Of a stretch of 52,045 nucleotides of DNA, positions 44,253-52,045 are shown piece by piece. Source of the stretch: Sphingobacteriales bacterium. Lineage in GTDB: Bacteria; Bacteroidota; Bacteroidia; UKL13-3. The stretch covers positions 1-52,045 of the forward strand of contig JAJTEN010000012.1 of the NCBI GenBank assembly GCA_021298155.1, given 5' to 3'. The notes beneath the pieces were generated by a model that was given only the letters and a program-made list of their open reading frames with translations, was not told the DNA's origin and did no database searches. The translations under genes were made by a program, and so were the position numbers. Numbering within the stretch: position 1 is the stretch's first letter; each line of letters begins with the position of its first letter.

Positions 44253-46253
44253 TCAATATGCCTTTGGGAATGTAAAATAAAAACTTGAGCCTTTACCCTC
44301 TTCACTTTCTACCCAAATATTGCCCCCATTTTTTTCTACAAACTCTTTACACAACAATAAACCCAAACCCGTACCTTTCTCATTTGCTGTTCCTTGGGTA
44401 CTTACATTGGCATGCGCAGTAAATAACGTTTGCCTTTGTTCTTCCGAAATTCCAACTCCGTTATCTATAACAATTATTTGATGAACATCTGGCTCCTCCT
44501 GAGATAATATACTTACAGAACCACCCTCTGGTGTAAACTTTAAAGCATTTGAAAGCAGATTTCTAATGATTAAGTTTACCATGTTTTCATCGGCTAAAAT
44601 ACAGGCGTCTATATCCGTATCATTGGTTAATTGAATTTGCTTTTGAAAAGCCATACTGGTTAACATTTGGCAATTCAACTCGGCCAACTTATGAATATTT
44701 ACCTTTTTGGGTTCAACCTGTACTCCTTTAATCTGACCCGAAGCCCAAACCAACAAGTTTTCAAGTAAATCTATCGTATTTTGAACAGATGCAGCCACTT
44801 GTTTACTCATTTCAGAAGTACTTTCTTGGTAATTTGGAGCAGACACCAAATCAAAATACAGCTTCATGGTGGTAAGGTTATTTCTTAAATCATGTGAAAT
44901 GATAGAAAAAAACCGGTCTTTCACCTGATTGAGTTGGTCTAACTGGGCTCTTTGACTTTCTACCTCTGCATTCTTTGCAGCCAAATCATGCATACCTGCG
45001 CTCAGTTTTTTATTAATGATTCTGTTTTGAGTAATAAAATAAATAAACAATAAAATAAGCAATGCCATTAGCACCGATAAGGCAAGAAAAAAATTCTTTT
45101 CCTGTTTAGCTTGTTGTAAATCTAAACTTCTTAGTTTTTGTTCTTTGCCCATTAACTCTATTTGTGCCTGTTTCTTCTCTGTTTCATACAATAATTGCAA
45201 ATCGGCAGTTTGCTTTAAAATGGAATCATTGAATAACGAATCTTTTATTTCATAACTCAAAGAACGAAATGCTTTCGAAGTTCCCGGATCGTTTAAACCC
45301 TTGTAAACATCAGATAATCCTTGGTAAGCCTCTTCCAATTCAATTTTTAATCCGGCAGGTTTAGCCAGCGCTATGGCCTTTCTATAAAACAAATTTGCCT
45401 TTTCATAATCTTTCCCTTCGGCAAGTAATTTTGCCATACCAATTAAACTGCTTACCTCCAATGGCACAATATGCATAGGCGCTACAAGGTTGTATGCCCT
45501 ATTATAATTATTTAAGGCCTCTTTGTTATTCCCATCCGAAACAAAAAGAGCAGCCATATTTATTAAAGCAGCTGCTTCACCCGGTTTATTGTTTAGGTCT
45601 TTGTATATGCGCTCAGCTTTTTTATAAAATTCAACTGCCTTTACAAATTTATTTTGCCTAGCATACATAGCACCCACCTGCTCGTATATGTTTAATAACC
45701 TAAATTTATCATTTTGCTTTTCAAATAGTGTAATAGCTTTTAAATTATAATCAATTGCCCTAGAAAAATTATTCTGTTTATAATATAAATCTGCCAGCGC
45801 CATATAGGTATTGAGACTACCAATGATATCTGCATGTGATTCAAAGAATCGCAAAGATTCTAAGTAACGTTCTAAGGCTTTGGTAAAATCTCCCTGAGCA
45901 TGAAAAATTGTGGCTAACAAATAGGTAAGCTCCGCTTTTTTCTGACCCAAATTAACACTTTCACAAATGAATAAAGCCTCCTGAATAAATTCTTTCGCAC
46001 TAACATATCTGGCTGCTAAAATATCTAATTGGGCCAATTGTTTTAAGGCTTCCACCTGAACCCCACTTAATCCCTTTTGTTTAGCCTGAACCAATACTTG
46101 CTCAAAAACAACTTGTGATTGGCTCGGCTCATTGTATCGTTTGATAAGCCCCTGCTCTAATTGCTTCTGCAAGATTATACTATCTGTTTGTCCACTTAAA
46201 CTGGATAATAAAAACAGGTAATAAACCAGAAATAAAGATAAAATTTTAGGCAC
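44253..46253 (-). CDS. TPR-containing sensor histidine kinase
   Basis: A 666-residue kinase. The N-terminal signal or anchor (MPKILSLFLVYYLFLLSSLSG) is followed by about seven TPR units (residues about 25-340, for example FTKALERYLESLRFFE and FVKAVEFYKKAERIYKDL), a coiled coil and a second membrane helix near 395-415 (FFLALSVLMALLILLFIYFI). The cytoplasmic kinase has the H box FSIISHDLRNNLTTMK (His near 453), N box NLIIRNLLSNALKF, G1 DNGVGIS and G2 KGTGLGLLLC. Its response regulator gene ends two bases upstream, so the two form a pair. The TPRs lie outside the cell membrane and may sense a partner protein rather than a small ligand. Confidence 0.92.
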   Translation of the reverse strand: MPKILSLFLVYYLFLLSSLSGQTDSIILQKQLEQGLIKRYNEPSQSQVVFEQVLVQAKQKGLSGVQVEALKQLAQLDILAARYVSAKEFIQEALFICESVNLGQKKAELTYLLATIFHAQGDFTKALERYLESLRFFESHADIIGSLNTYMALADLYYKQNNFSRAIDYNLKAITLFEKQNDKFRLLNIYEQVGAMYARQNKFVKAVEFYKKAERIYKDLNNKPGEAAALINMAALFVSDGNNKEALNNYNRAYNLVAPMHIVPLEVSSLIGMAKLLAEGKDYEKANLFYRKAIALAKPAGLKIELEEAYQGLSDVYKGLNDPGTSKAFRSLSYEIKDSLFNDSILKQTADLQLLYETEKKQAQIELMGKEQKLRSLDLQQAKQEKNFFLALSVLMALLILLFIYFITQNRIINKKLSAGMHDLAAKNAEVESQRAQLDQLNQVKDRFFSIISHDLRNNLTTMKLYFDLVSAPNYQESTSEMSKQVAASVQNTIDLLENLLVWASGQIKGVQVEPKKVNIHKLAELNCQMLTSMAFQKQIQLTNDTDIDACILADENMVNLIIRNLLSNALKFTPEGGSVSILSQEEPDVHQIIVIDNGVGISEEQRQTLFTAHANVSTQGTANEKGTGLGLLLCKEFVEKNGGNIWVESEEGKGSSFYFTFPKAY

Positions 46254-46255
46254 TA

Positions 46256-46966
46256 TTACAATTCGTTTTCAAGGAGTTTAAACCCAGATCCATGGATATT
46301 AACAATCTCTAAATTTGGATTAATTTTTAATACATTTCGCAATTTATTAATGTATACATCTAGGTTACGCGCAGTGTAAAAATCGTCTCTACCCCAAACG
46401 TGCAATACCAAACTCTTGCGGGGTAAAAGCTGGCCCTTATTTTTAACAAAGAGCTTTAATAAATCGCACTCTGTGGTACTTATTCTTCTTTCAACAGTTC
46501 CCTGTTTAATTACCCGGTTTGGGATATCTAATATCATTCCAGCTAATTCATATACTTCCTCTTTTAAAATAATATCAGGAATTACTTGAATAGTTCTTTT
46601 CAAAATAGCTCTTAACCTAGCTACTAATTCTTGCGTGCTAAAAGGCTTAGTAATGTATTCATCTGCTCCTAAATTAAAGCCCTTTAATTTATCCTCTTCA
46701 CTGCTATTTGCAGTAAGAAAAACTAAAGGAGTATAGGCATCCTCCTCTCTAATTAATCTTGCTACCTCAAAACCATTTTTCTTGGGCATATTAACATCCA
46801 ATAAAATGATATCAAATTTTTCTTTATTAAATATCTCAAACGCTTCAAGTCCGTCTTTGGCAGTTTGCGTAGTAAAGCCCGAAAGTTTTAAGTTTTCTCT
46901 TAACAAATTTGCGAGTGTACTATCGTCTTCAGCAATTAAAATATGCGGTAATTTTCCTTGATTCAT
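46256..46966 (-). CDS. OmpR-family response regulator
   Basis: A 236-residue response regulator. The receiver domain (residues 8-122) has the acidic pair ED-D (13-15), the phosphorylation site Asp57 in LLDVNMPKKNGFE, the Thr in FLTAN and Lys in YITKPF. The winged-helix DNA-binding domain is at about 135-236 (ISTTECDLLKLFVKNKGQLLPRKSL, split, then VWGRDDFYTARNLDVYINKLR and HGSGFKL). It is followed two bases later by its kinase gene. I start at ATG 46966; the longer start at 47005 adds residues of no receiver character and lies upstream of a -7-like element at 46991-46984. Confidence 0.95.
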   Translation of the reverse strand: MNQGKLPHILIAEDDSTLANLLRENLKLSGFTTQTAKDGLEAFEIFNKEKFDIILLDVNMPKKNGFEVARLIREEDAYTPLVFLTANSSEEDKLKGFNLGADEYITKPFSTQELVARLRAILKRTIQVIPDIILKEEVYELAGMILDIPNRVIKQGTVERRISTTECDLLKLFVKNKGQLLPRKSLVLHVWGRDDFYTARNLDVYINKLRNVLKINPNLEIVNIHGSGFKLLENEL

Positions 46967-46983
46967 AACTGTGATATTATTTT

Positions 46984-46991
46984 CGAATGTA
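46984..46991 (-). promoter_or_regulatory. Possible -7 element of the two-component operon
   Basis: TACATTCG on the minus strand, the same octamer found before dnaA and the transsulfuration gene. No properly spaced -33 was seen. It predicts a leader of about 12 bases to the ATG at 46966. Confidence 0.3.
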
Positions 46992-47092
46992 AGATAATTT
47001 AGCAAATTCTGGAACCAGTGGCTTATATTGCAAGCTATAGATTTGAAATATTGCCCTACAAATTTTATGGTTTTTTCACGTTGTCAAATGAT

Positions 47093-47100
47093 TATATTTG
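47093..47100 (+). promoter_or_regulatory. -7 element before the UbiA-type III PKS operon
   Basis: TATATTTG matches TAnnTTTG exactly. It predicts a leader of about 52 bases before the ATG at 47159. The -33 position has no TTG. Confidence 0.35.
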
Positions 47101-47158
47101 TTTTGTAGCAAAACTTTAAGAAACCCTTTAGAAACATTAAAGAAATTTTTAAGAGCCA

Positions 47159-48049
47159 ATGAAAATACCATCTTTCCTGATTTTACTTAGAATACCATTT
47201 TCATTTTACCTATTGCCTGTATTTCTATTTGCCTTATCTTATGCAGAAAGCATCGATATAGAAAAATCAACCCATCTTTTTATCCTACTGCATCTGTTAA
47301 TATACCCTGCAAGCAATGGATTTAATAGTTTTCAAGATAAAGATAAAACCAGCATTGGAGGCTTAAGTAATCCACCTCAACCCAATAACACTTTGTTATA
47401 TGTTAGCATGGCATTGAACCTAATTGCCATTGCCTATAGTTATTGGATTCATCCCTTTTTATGCCTCTTAATAACCTGTTATATTATTGCCTCTATTGCC
47501 TATAGTTGGAAAATTATTCGATTAAAAAAATACCCATTATTTAGCTTCATCACTGTAGTTTTTTTCCAAGGTTTTATAACTTATATTTCAACCTATTTAT
47601 TTTGTCAACAGAGCAACTACCCCGAGAATTTGGGTCAGACCAACTTCTTATTACCTGCAATTATTAGCAGTTTAATGGTAGCAGGAGCTTATCCTATGAC
47701 TCAAATTTACCAACACGAGGCAGACAAATTAAGCGGCGATTTAACCCTTAGCAGGGTATTGGGTATAAAAGGAACATTTGCTTTTTCTGCATTAATGAAT
47801 ACCATGGTTTTCATTATAATGGGGTACTTTTTATTGAATACAAACCAATCTCATTTTTTTTATTTATTCATTATTTTCGTTTTCCCACCCTTAAGTTTCT
47901 TTACATGGTGGTACAACAAAGTTAGGAAAAGTGATGTGTATGCAAACTATAGGTATACTATGATTTTAAACAATATCTCATCCATTTCGTTAGTGTTATA
48001 TTATCTGCTTATCATCATTTTAGAAAACATCAGTGAGATATCTCTATAA
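47159..48049 (+). CDS. UbiA family prenyltransferase
   Basis: A 296-residue inner membrane protein with about eight to nine transmembrane helices. The UbiA prenyl-diphosphate motifs are recognisable: the first in YPASNGFNSFQDKDKTS (Asn56, Asp60, Asp62) and the second in YQHEADKLSGDLTLSRVLG. UbiA enzymes attach an isoprenoid chain to an aromatic or quinone-like acceptor. It overlaps the type III polyketide synthase gene by 17 bases, so the PKS product is its likely acceptor, but this is inferred from gene order alone. The protein is divergent from MenA and UbiA proper. Confidence 0.83.
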   Translation: MKIPSFLILLRIPFSFYLLPVFLFALSYAESIDIEKSTHLFILLHLLIYPASNGFNSFQDKDKTSIGGLSNPPQPNNTLLYVSMALNLIAIAYSYWIHPFLCLLITCYIIASIAYSWKIIRLKKYPLFSFITVVFFQGFITYISTYLFCQQSNYPENLGQTNFLLPAIISSLMVAGAYPMTQIYQHEADKLSGDLTLSRVLGIKGTFAFSALMNTMVFIIMGYFLLNTNQSHFFYLFIIFVFPPLSFFTWWYNKVRKSDVYANYRYTMILNNISSISLVLYYLLIIILENISEISL

Positions 48050-49115
48050 TATCCAAACCAGCCTACCCAAATTTCAAATTCCGCAAATTGAATTGGGTCA
48101 ATATATGGCAGAACAATATGATTTTAGCGAGGAAGAAAAAGCAAAGCTTATGCTCATGTATAAGCGAAGTGGCATTGCCAATAGACACAGTTGTTTGCCA
48201 GATTTTAATTTAACCGAAACAAACAAGGAACTATTTATAAACCAGGATGAGCCAAGTGTTTCTAAACGTATGGAAACCTACTTTAAACATGCGCTACCGC
48301 TGGCAACTGAGGCTGCTTTTGACGCATTGCAAGGAGAAAAAATTAGCCACCTAATTACTGTTTCTTGTACCGGAATGGCAGCACCTGGGCTAGATTTAAT
48401 GCTAATAGACACGCTACATTTACCTTTGCACACACACAGAAGTTCTGTTAATTTTATGGGATGCTATGCCTATTTTCATGCACTTAAAATTGCAGATGCT
48501 TACTGCCAAAGCGACCCACATGCAAGGGTATTAATTGTAAGTGTAGAATTATGTACCATACATTTTAATAAAGCAAAAGATACCGATCAAATTGCGGCCA
48601 ATTTATTATTTGCAGATGGGGCAGCAGCCTGTTTGGTTAGTGCACAAAGGCCCAATCACAATGCCTATTTTAGTATCGACTCATTTTACTCAAAAATAGT
48701 ACCTCAAGGCAAATCAGATATGGCCTGGAAAATTCATGAAACGGGGTTTTTAATGACTTTGAGTGCCTATATTCCACAAATTCTACAAAGCTCCATCAAA
48801 CCAATTATTGAAGAAGCTTTATCAATAAAAAACAGCACAATAACTAATATTCAACATTGGGGAATACATCCTGGCGGGAGGAAAATTTTAGATTATTTAT
48901 CGGCAGAATTGGGCTTAACGCAAACAGATTTACGCGCCAGTTATGCTGTGTTGAATGAAGTAGGAAATCTTTCAAGCAGCACTATTCTATTTGTACTACA
49001 AAATATTTTAAACAGAGATGGATACTCACCAAATCAACCCTGTTTCACCGCTGGATTTGGTCCGGGATTAACCATAGAAACCATGCTATTAAACCACGCT
49101 ACCCATTCTGTTTAA
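48033..49115 (+). CDS. Type III polyketide synthase (chalcone synthase family)
   Basis: A 360-residue thiolase-fold enzyme of the chalcone/stilbene synthase family. The catalytic triad is complete: Cys144 in VNFMGCYAYFHA, His279 in QHWGIHPGGRKIL and Asn312 in NEVGNLSSSTI. Other family blocks are VSCTGMAAPGLD and FADGAAACLV. Such enzymes extend an acyl-CoA starter with malonyl-CoA into alkylresorcinols, pyrones or related aromatics. It starts at GTG 48033 inside the UbiA gene, so translation is probably coupled. Its last 17 bases overlap the end of the converging AAA+ gene. Starter and product are unknown. Confidence 0.93.
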   Translation: MRYLYNIQTSLPKFQIPQIELGQYMAEQYDFSEEEKAKLMLMYKRSGIANRHSCLPDFNLTETNKELFINQDEPSVSKRMETYFKHALPLATEAAFDALQGEKISHLITVSCTGMAAPGLDLMLIDTLHLPLHTHRSSVNFMGCYAYFHALKIADAYCQSDPHARVLIVSVELCTIHFNKAKDTDQIAANLLFADGAAACLVSAQRPNHNAYFSIDSFYSKIVPQGKSDMAWKIHETGFLMTLSAYIPQILQSSIKPIIEEALSIKNSTITNIQHWGIHPGGRKILDYLSAELGLTQTDLRASYAVLNEVGNLSSSTILFVLQNILNRDGYSPNQPCFTAGFGPGLTIETMLLNHATHSV

Positions 49116-51702
49116 ATCCAATATTTCGTTTTGGCTCTTGTTCATTTGGAACCACTTTTAAATGCTGAACATCCTCCAAGTACAAAGTATTTATCATTTC
49201 TATGGTTCGCTCTGCTTGAGACAATTTAGCTAAGCGTAAATGTTGACTTTTAATCACTTCTTCTACTACTTTCCTCACATTTCGTGCATTCCCAAAATAC
49301 TGATTCCGATTGGCAAATAAGTCTGAGAAATAAGACTGCAGATGACCCGAGGCAGCTTCATTAGGAGTAATATTATTACCGATGAGCATTTTTATGGCAA
49401 TTTGAAACAACTGCTCGGCCCCATAATCTTCAAAATGAAGTTCCCTATCAAAACGGGAGCGCAAACCTGGGTTACTTTCAAGAAATCTGCGCATATTTTC
49501 TGTATAACCGGCAACAATTACAATAAAATTACCCCGATTATCTTCCATTCTTTTGAGCAATGTTTCTATGGCTTCTTTTCCAAAATCATTTTCACCCCCT
49601 TCACTTAGTGCATAAGCTTCATCAATAAATAAAACGCCACCTTGTGCCTTATCAATTAATTCTGCCGTTTTAATAGCTGTTTGACCTACAAATCCGCCTA
49701 CTAATGCTTGCCTATCGCACTCCACTAAATTGCCACGCTCTAGAATGCCTAAGGCTTTATAAATTTGGGCTAGAATTCTGGCAACGGTAGTTTTACCAGT
49801 GCCCGGATTACCGGTAAACACAGCATGTAAAGAAAAACTTTGCCGTACATCTTTACCAATTTCTCTATAAAAACGCACTAATTTAACCAGCTCATCTATC
49901 TCATTTTTAACAGAGTCTAAGCCAATCAAATGATGCAAAGTATTTAATGCCTGTTTTAATAAATCCTCATCAATTGGAATATCTGCCACGCCTTTTTTCT
50001 TCCCTTCAAAAATCCTTTCAATATCTGCACTTTGAATGGTTGAGATTTCTTCATTAGATAACATGGCAGGGTTATGGGTTTGCATTAAACGCAAACCCAT
50101 ATTCATTTTACTTTCATCAATGAGTGTATTTACATACCTGGCATTCCCAAATGCTGCATCCCTATTTCTGTATGCATCTACCAATTTTTTATATAAATAT
50201 TCTTCTGCCCCAGTGCTTAAAGAAACGCCTCGTTTTTGCATGGTAAATCTTGCAATCTGCATTAATTCTTGAGGAATATAATCTACAAAATCATAAAACA
50301 TACTGAACCTAGACCGCATACCTGGATTAGACGCTAAGAAATTATTCATTTCATTGGGATAACCTGCTACAATAATTGCTAGGTCGCCCTCCCCATCACT
50401 CATCTCTTTTAATAATATTTCTATGGCTTCTTTTCCAAAGTCTTTCGAGTCATCGTTTTTTCTCGCTAGCGCATAGGCTTCATCTACAAACAAAATTCCG
50501 CCTCGTGCTTTTTTAATTGCCTCCTTGGTTTTAGGCGCTGTTTGTCCGATATACTCTGCAACTAAATCACTTCTATCTACCTCTAATACATGTCCTTTAC
50601 TTAGCAAACCCATTTGATGATAAATCATACCTAACATGTTTGCCACGGTAGTTTTACCTGTACCTGGATTACCCGTAAACACAGCATGCAAATTTATACG
50701 CTCATTATCATCAAAGCCCTTTTCTTTTCTAATTTTTAAAAAGTTAAGGTAAGTAGTGTATTCTTTAACCTTCTTTTTAATTTCATCTAAGCCAATAAGT
50801 GCATCTAATTCTTGCAAGAGTTTTTCCATGCTTGCATCCATTGGTTCGGCCTTAATTATTTCTTTGGGTTTAGGCTTGAGTAAAATTGGTCGTGCTTCCT
50901 CAATAAAAGCTGTACCTACTTCAAAGGGTATAGTAGCAATAATTTGGTCCATAAATAATACGCTAATGGAATAGGTATCTATGCCCCAAGTGCCTTTTAA
51001 TTCGTTTCCCCAACCAACAGTACATTCAAACGTTTTCTGTTTGGTATCAACAAATAATAACTTGTCAATTGCGCCTTTTAATTGACCTGTATTTGTATTA
51101 AAATAAAATTGCAATTCGCAAGGCCAAATCGCAATCTCTTCAATAAGATTTTCTAATTCTAATTCTAGCCAAACATAGCGTGTTTCATCGCTACTAAACA
51201 CCGAATAATATTTACGCTCTGGCATCAAAACGTTGTTTTCTGAGCCTTCGTATAATTTAATTTTATTTACCTTAAAGAACGGATTTACAGTTTCTGAAAC
51301 GAGTCCGAGATCGATGATATAGAAAACTTTTTCTCCAACAAATTCATTGTCTATCCATGCTTCCCATCTGTATATCCCCTTCTTCCAATAGTTACCTGCA
51401 TTTTTTACACCCCAACCCTCCCGAATAAAAACAATATTTTCATCTTTCGTAATATTTCTATCAGCTGTTAAATTGCATATTTCACTACCATCCTCATCGT
51501 TCACGCATTTTAGGCTAATCCGAGCAGTCCAATCTTGCTCATCAAATAATTTATTAAAAAAAGAAAGTTCACAATAGATAAAGCTGCATTCGGCCTCATC
51601 AAATACCTGACGGTATTTCTTTTCATTATTTGCCAGCCATTCTGTTGAACCAAATATTTTGATGTCTCTAATTTTGTATTTGTGTGAAAGTTCTTTTGAC
51701 AT
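49099..51702 (-). CDS. Tandem CbbX/SpoVK-like AAA+ ATPase with duplicated N-terminal beta domains
   Basis: An 867-residue cytoplasmic protein. Two CbbX-type AAA+ modules have complete motifs: Walker A GNPGTGKTTVA near 339 and 628, Walker B GGILFVDEAYAL near 401 and GGVLFIDEAYAL near 687, and arginine-rich sensor blocks NPGMRSRF and NPGLRSRF. CbbX-type ATPases remodel partner proteins (CbbX acts on RuBisCO, EccA in type VII secretion). The first 270 residues are not AAA+: they are beta-rich and look like two repeats of about 125 residues, each starting FGSTEW or YEGSEN and ending at a W-rich GWG and Y-x-W-x-hydrophobic strand. I recognise no named domain there. The client protein is unknown; no RuBisCO or secretion gene is nearby. 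Confidence 0.87.
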   Translation of the reverse strand: MSKELSHKYKIRDIKIFGSTEWLANNEKKYRQVFDEAECSFIYCELSFFNKLFDEQDWTARISLKCVNDEDGSEICNLTADRNITKDENIVFIREGWGVKNAGNYWKKGIYRWEAWIDNEFVGEKVFYIIDLGLVSETVNPFFKVNKIKLYEGSENNVLMPERKYYSVFSSDETRYVWLELELENLIEEIAIWPCELQFYFNTNTGQLKGAIDKLLFVDTKQKTFECTVGWGNELKGTWGIDTYSISVLFMDQIIATIPFEVGTAFIEEARPILLKPKPKEIIKAEPMDASMEKLLQELDALIGLDEIKKKVKEYTTYLNFLKIRKEKGFDDNERINLHAVFTGNPGTGKTTVANMLGMIYHQMGLLSKGHVLEVDRSDLVAEYIGQTAPKTKEAIKKARGGILFVDEAYALARKNDDSKDFGKEAIEILLKEMSDGEGDLAIIVAGYPNEMNNFLASNPGMRSRFSMFYDFVDYIPQELMQIARFTMQKRGVSLSTGAEEYLYKKLVDAYRNRDAAFGNARYVNTLIDESKMNMGLRLMQTHNPAMLSNEEISTIQSADIERIFEGKKKGVADIPIDEDLLKQALNTLHHLIGLDSVKNEIDELVKLVRFYREIGKDVRQSFSLHAVFTGNPGTGKTTVARILAQIYKALGILERGNLVECDRQALVGGFVGQTAIKTAELIDKAQGGVLFIDEAYALSEGGENDFGKEAIETLLKRMEDNRGNFIVIVAGYTENMRRFLESNPGLRSRFDRELHFEDYGAEQLFQIAIKMLIGNNITPNEAASGHLQSYFSDLFANRNQYFGNARNVRKVVEEVIKSQHLRLAKLSQAERTIEMINTLYLEDVQHLKVVPNEQEPKRNIGFKQNG

Positions 51703-51886
51703 AAAACGGGGATTTGATTAATCAATACAACAACATTTAGACCAATTTTAATATGTTTTTGCTGCAGTGTATTGGATCAGAATAGCGCAAAACCCATTAA
51801 ATTTCTCATTATGTGACACTTATATTTCCAACAAAATCAGATATTTTAAAAAAATAGTTTTTGCGTAAAAAAAAACAAAAAAGCAA

Positions 51887-51916
51887 TTGCTAATTAGTTC
51901 TAGAATCATAGATTTG
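51887..51916 (+). promoter_or_regulatory. Promoter of the right-edge leader RNA
   Basis: TTG (51887-51889), a 19-base spacer and an exact -7 TAGATTTG (51909-51916), pointing right; transcription should start near 51923. It lies in the 343-base non-coding end region, whose first part (51703-51880) is AT-rich with no other signal seen. Confidence 0.55.
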
Positions 51917-51922
51917 CAGTCC

Positions 51923-52045
51923 TTGAAAAGCACACAAGATTTTTACGAAGTGTTTCTTACAAGGAAAATTCAGCTAAGTCCGGAGAGATGGGTGAGAGGC
52001 TGAAACCACTCCCGCAGGTATGCGGGACTAACCAACGTAGGTAGT
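51923..52045 (+). ncRNA. Structured leader RNA, cut by the window edge; possibly c-di-AMP (ydaO) riboswitch
   Basis: From the predicted transcript start the RNA can form TTCAGC (51969-51974 region) with GCTGAA, the hairpin CCCGCA-GGTA-TGCGGG, and ACTAACC-aacgta-GGTAGT at the very end. The run GGCTGAAACC, then GGTATGCGGGACTAACC, then a closing GGTAGT resembles the 5' half of ydaO-type c-di-AMP riboswitches (GCCGAAUCC, GGUACGGGGGACCCA, GGGGUGAAU). The match is by memory and eye. The second half would lie beyond the window. An alternative is an unknown structured leader. A tRNA was considered and rejected because no anticodon arm forms. Confidence 0.4.

Noticed and set aside
51979-52045. tRNA-Ser: GGAGAGATGGGTGAGAGGC and GCTGAAACC look like its 5' half
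   Set aside because: After the D arm no 5-base anticodon stem with a 7-base loop forms; instead there is a long GC hairpin with a 4-base loop.

Overview
The window looks like a chromosomal segment of a Bacteroidota bacterium. It has low GC, and its 2888-residue secreted protein ends in a type IX secretion (T9SS) sorting domain. Many genes are preceded by a Bacteroidota-type -7 promoter element (TAnnTTTG, often TAnnTTCG), in the best cases with a TTG or TTTG -33 element 19-21 bases upstream. Families typical of the phylum are also present (DUF2911, paired DUF1573 proteins, a stand-alone acyl-CoA mutase large subunit). I saw no integrase, transposase, phage gene or CRISPR array, and almost all of the sequence is coding.

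Layout: 1-8000 holds the end of ettA, a DEAD-box helicase, an FAD oxidoreductase tail-to-tail with a gamma-carbonic-anhydrase-like protein, a DUF2911 protein, a folA-purD operon and a lone dnaA. 8240-12030 is a minus-strand operon of a membrane-anchored protein, an acyl-CoA mutase large subunit and a 5'-nucleotidase split into two genes. 12168-16392 has ftsK and a lolA-like gene converging on two DUF1573 genes. 16574-25240 is one giant four-module beta-helix T9SS protein. 25405-31261 carries a transsulfuration enzyme, a TerB-like protein, an unknown secreted protein, an ECF-like sigma factor, a PTPS/QueD-folE pair and hutI. 31383-36619 has a PIG-L deacetylase, der, a strongly promoted small lipoprotein, rpmH (only 53 codons), rnpA and yidD. 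36705-40891 is an S41 protease-TauE/SafE exporter-M28 peptidase operon. 40911-46966 is all minus strand: a SprT-like protein, alanine dehydrogenase, then a response regulator-sensor kinase pair followed at close range by a lipoprotein, SCO1 and cytochrome c. 47159-51702 has a UbiA prenyltransferase overlapping a type III polyketide synthase, converging on a tandem CbbX-like AAA+ ATPase with an unassigned duplicated N-terminal region. The window ends inside a structured leader RNA behind a good promoter.

Most of the window is housekeeping. The parts most worth a second look are the truncated leader RNA at the right edge (possibly a c-di-AMP riboswitch), the minimal UbiA-type III PKS operon, the double AAA+ ATPase, the two-component/SCO/cytochrome block and the giant repeat protein. 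All family names come from reading motifs by eye, not from searches.
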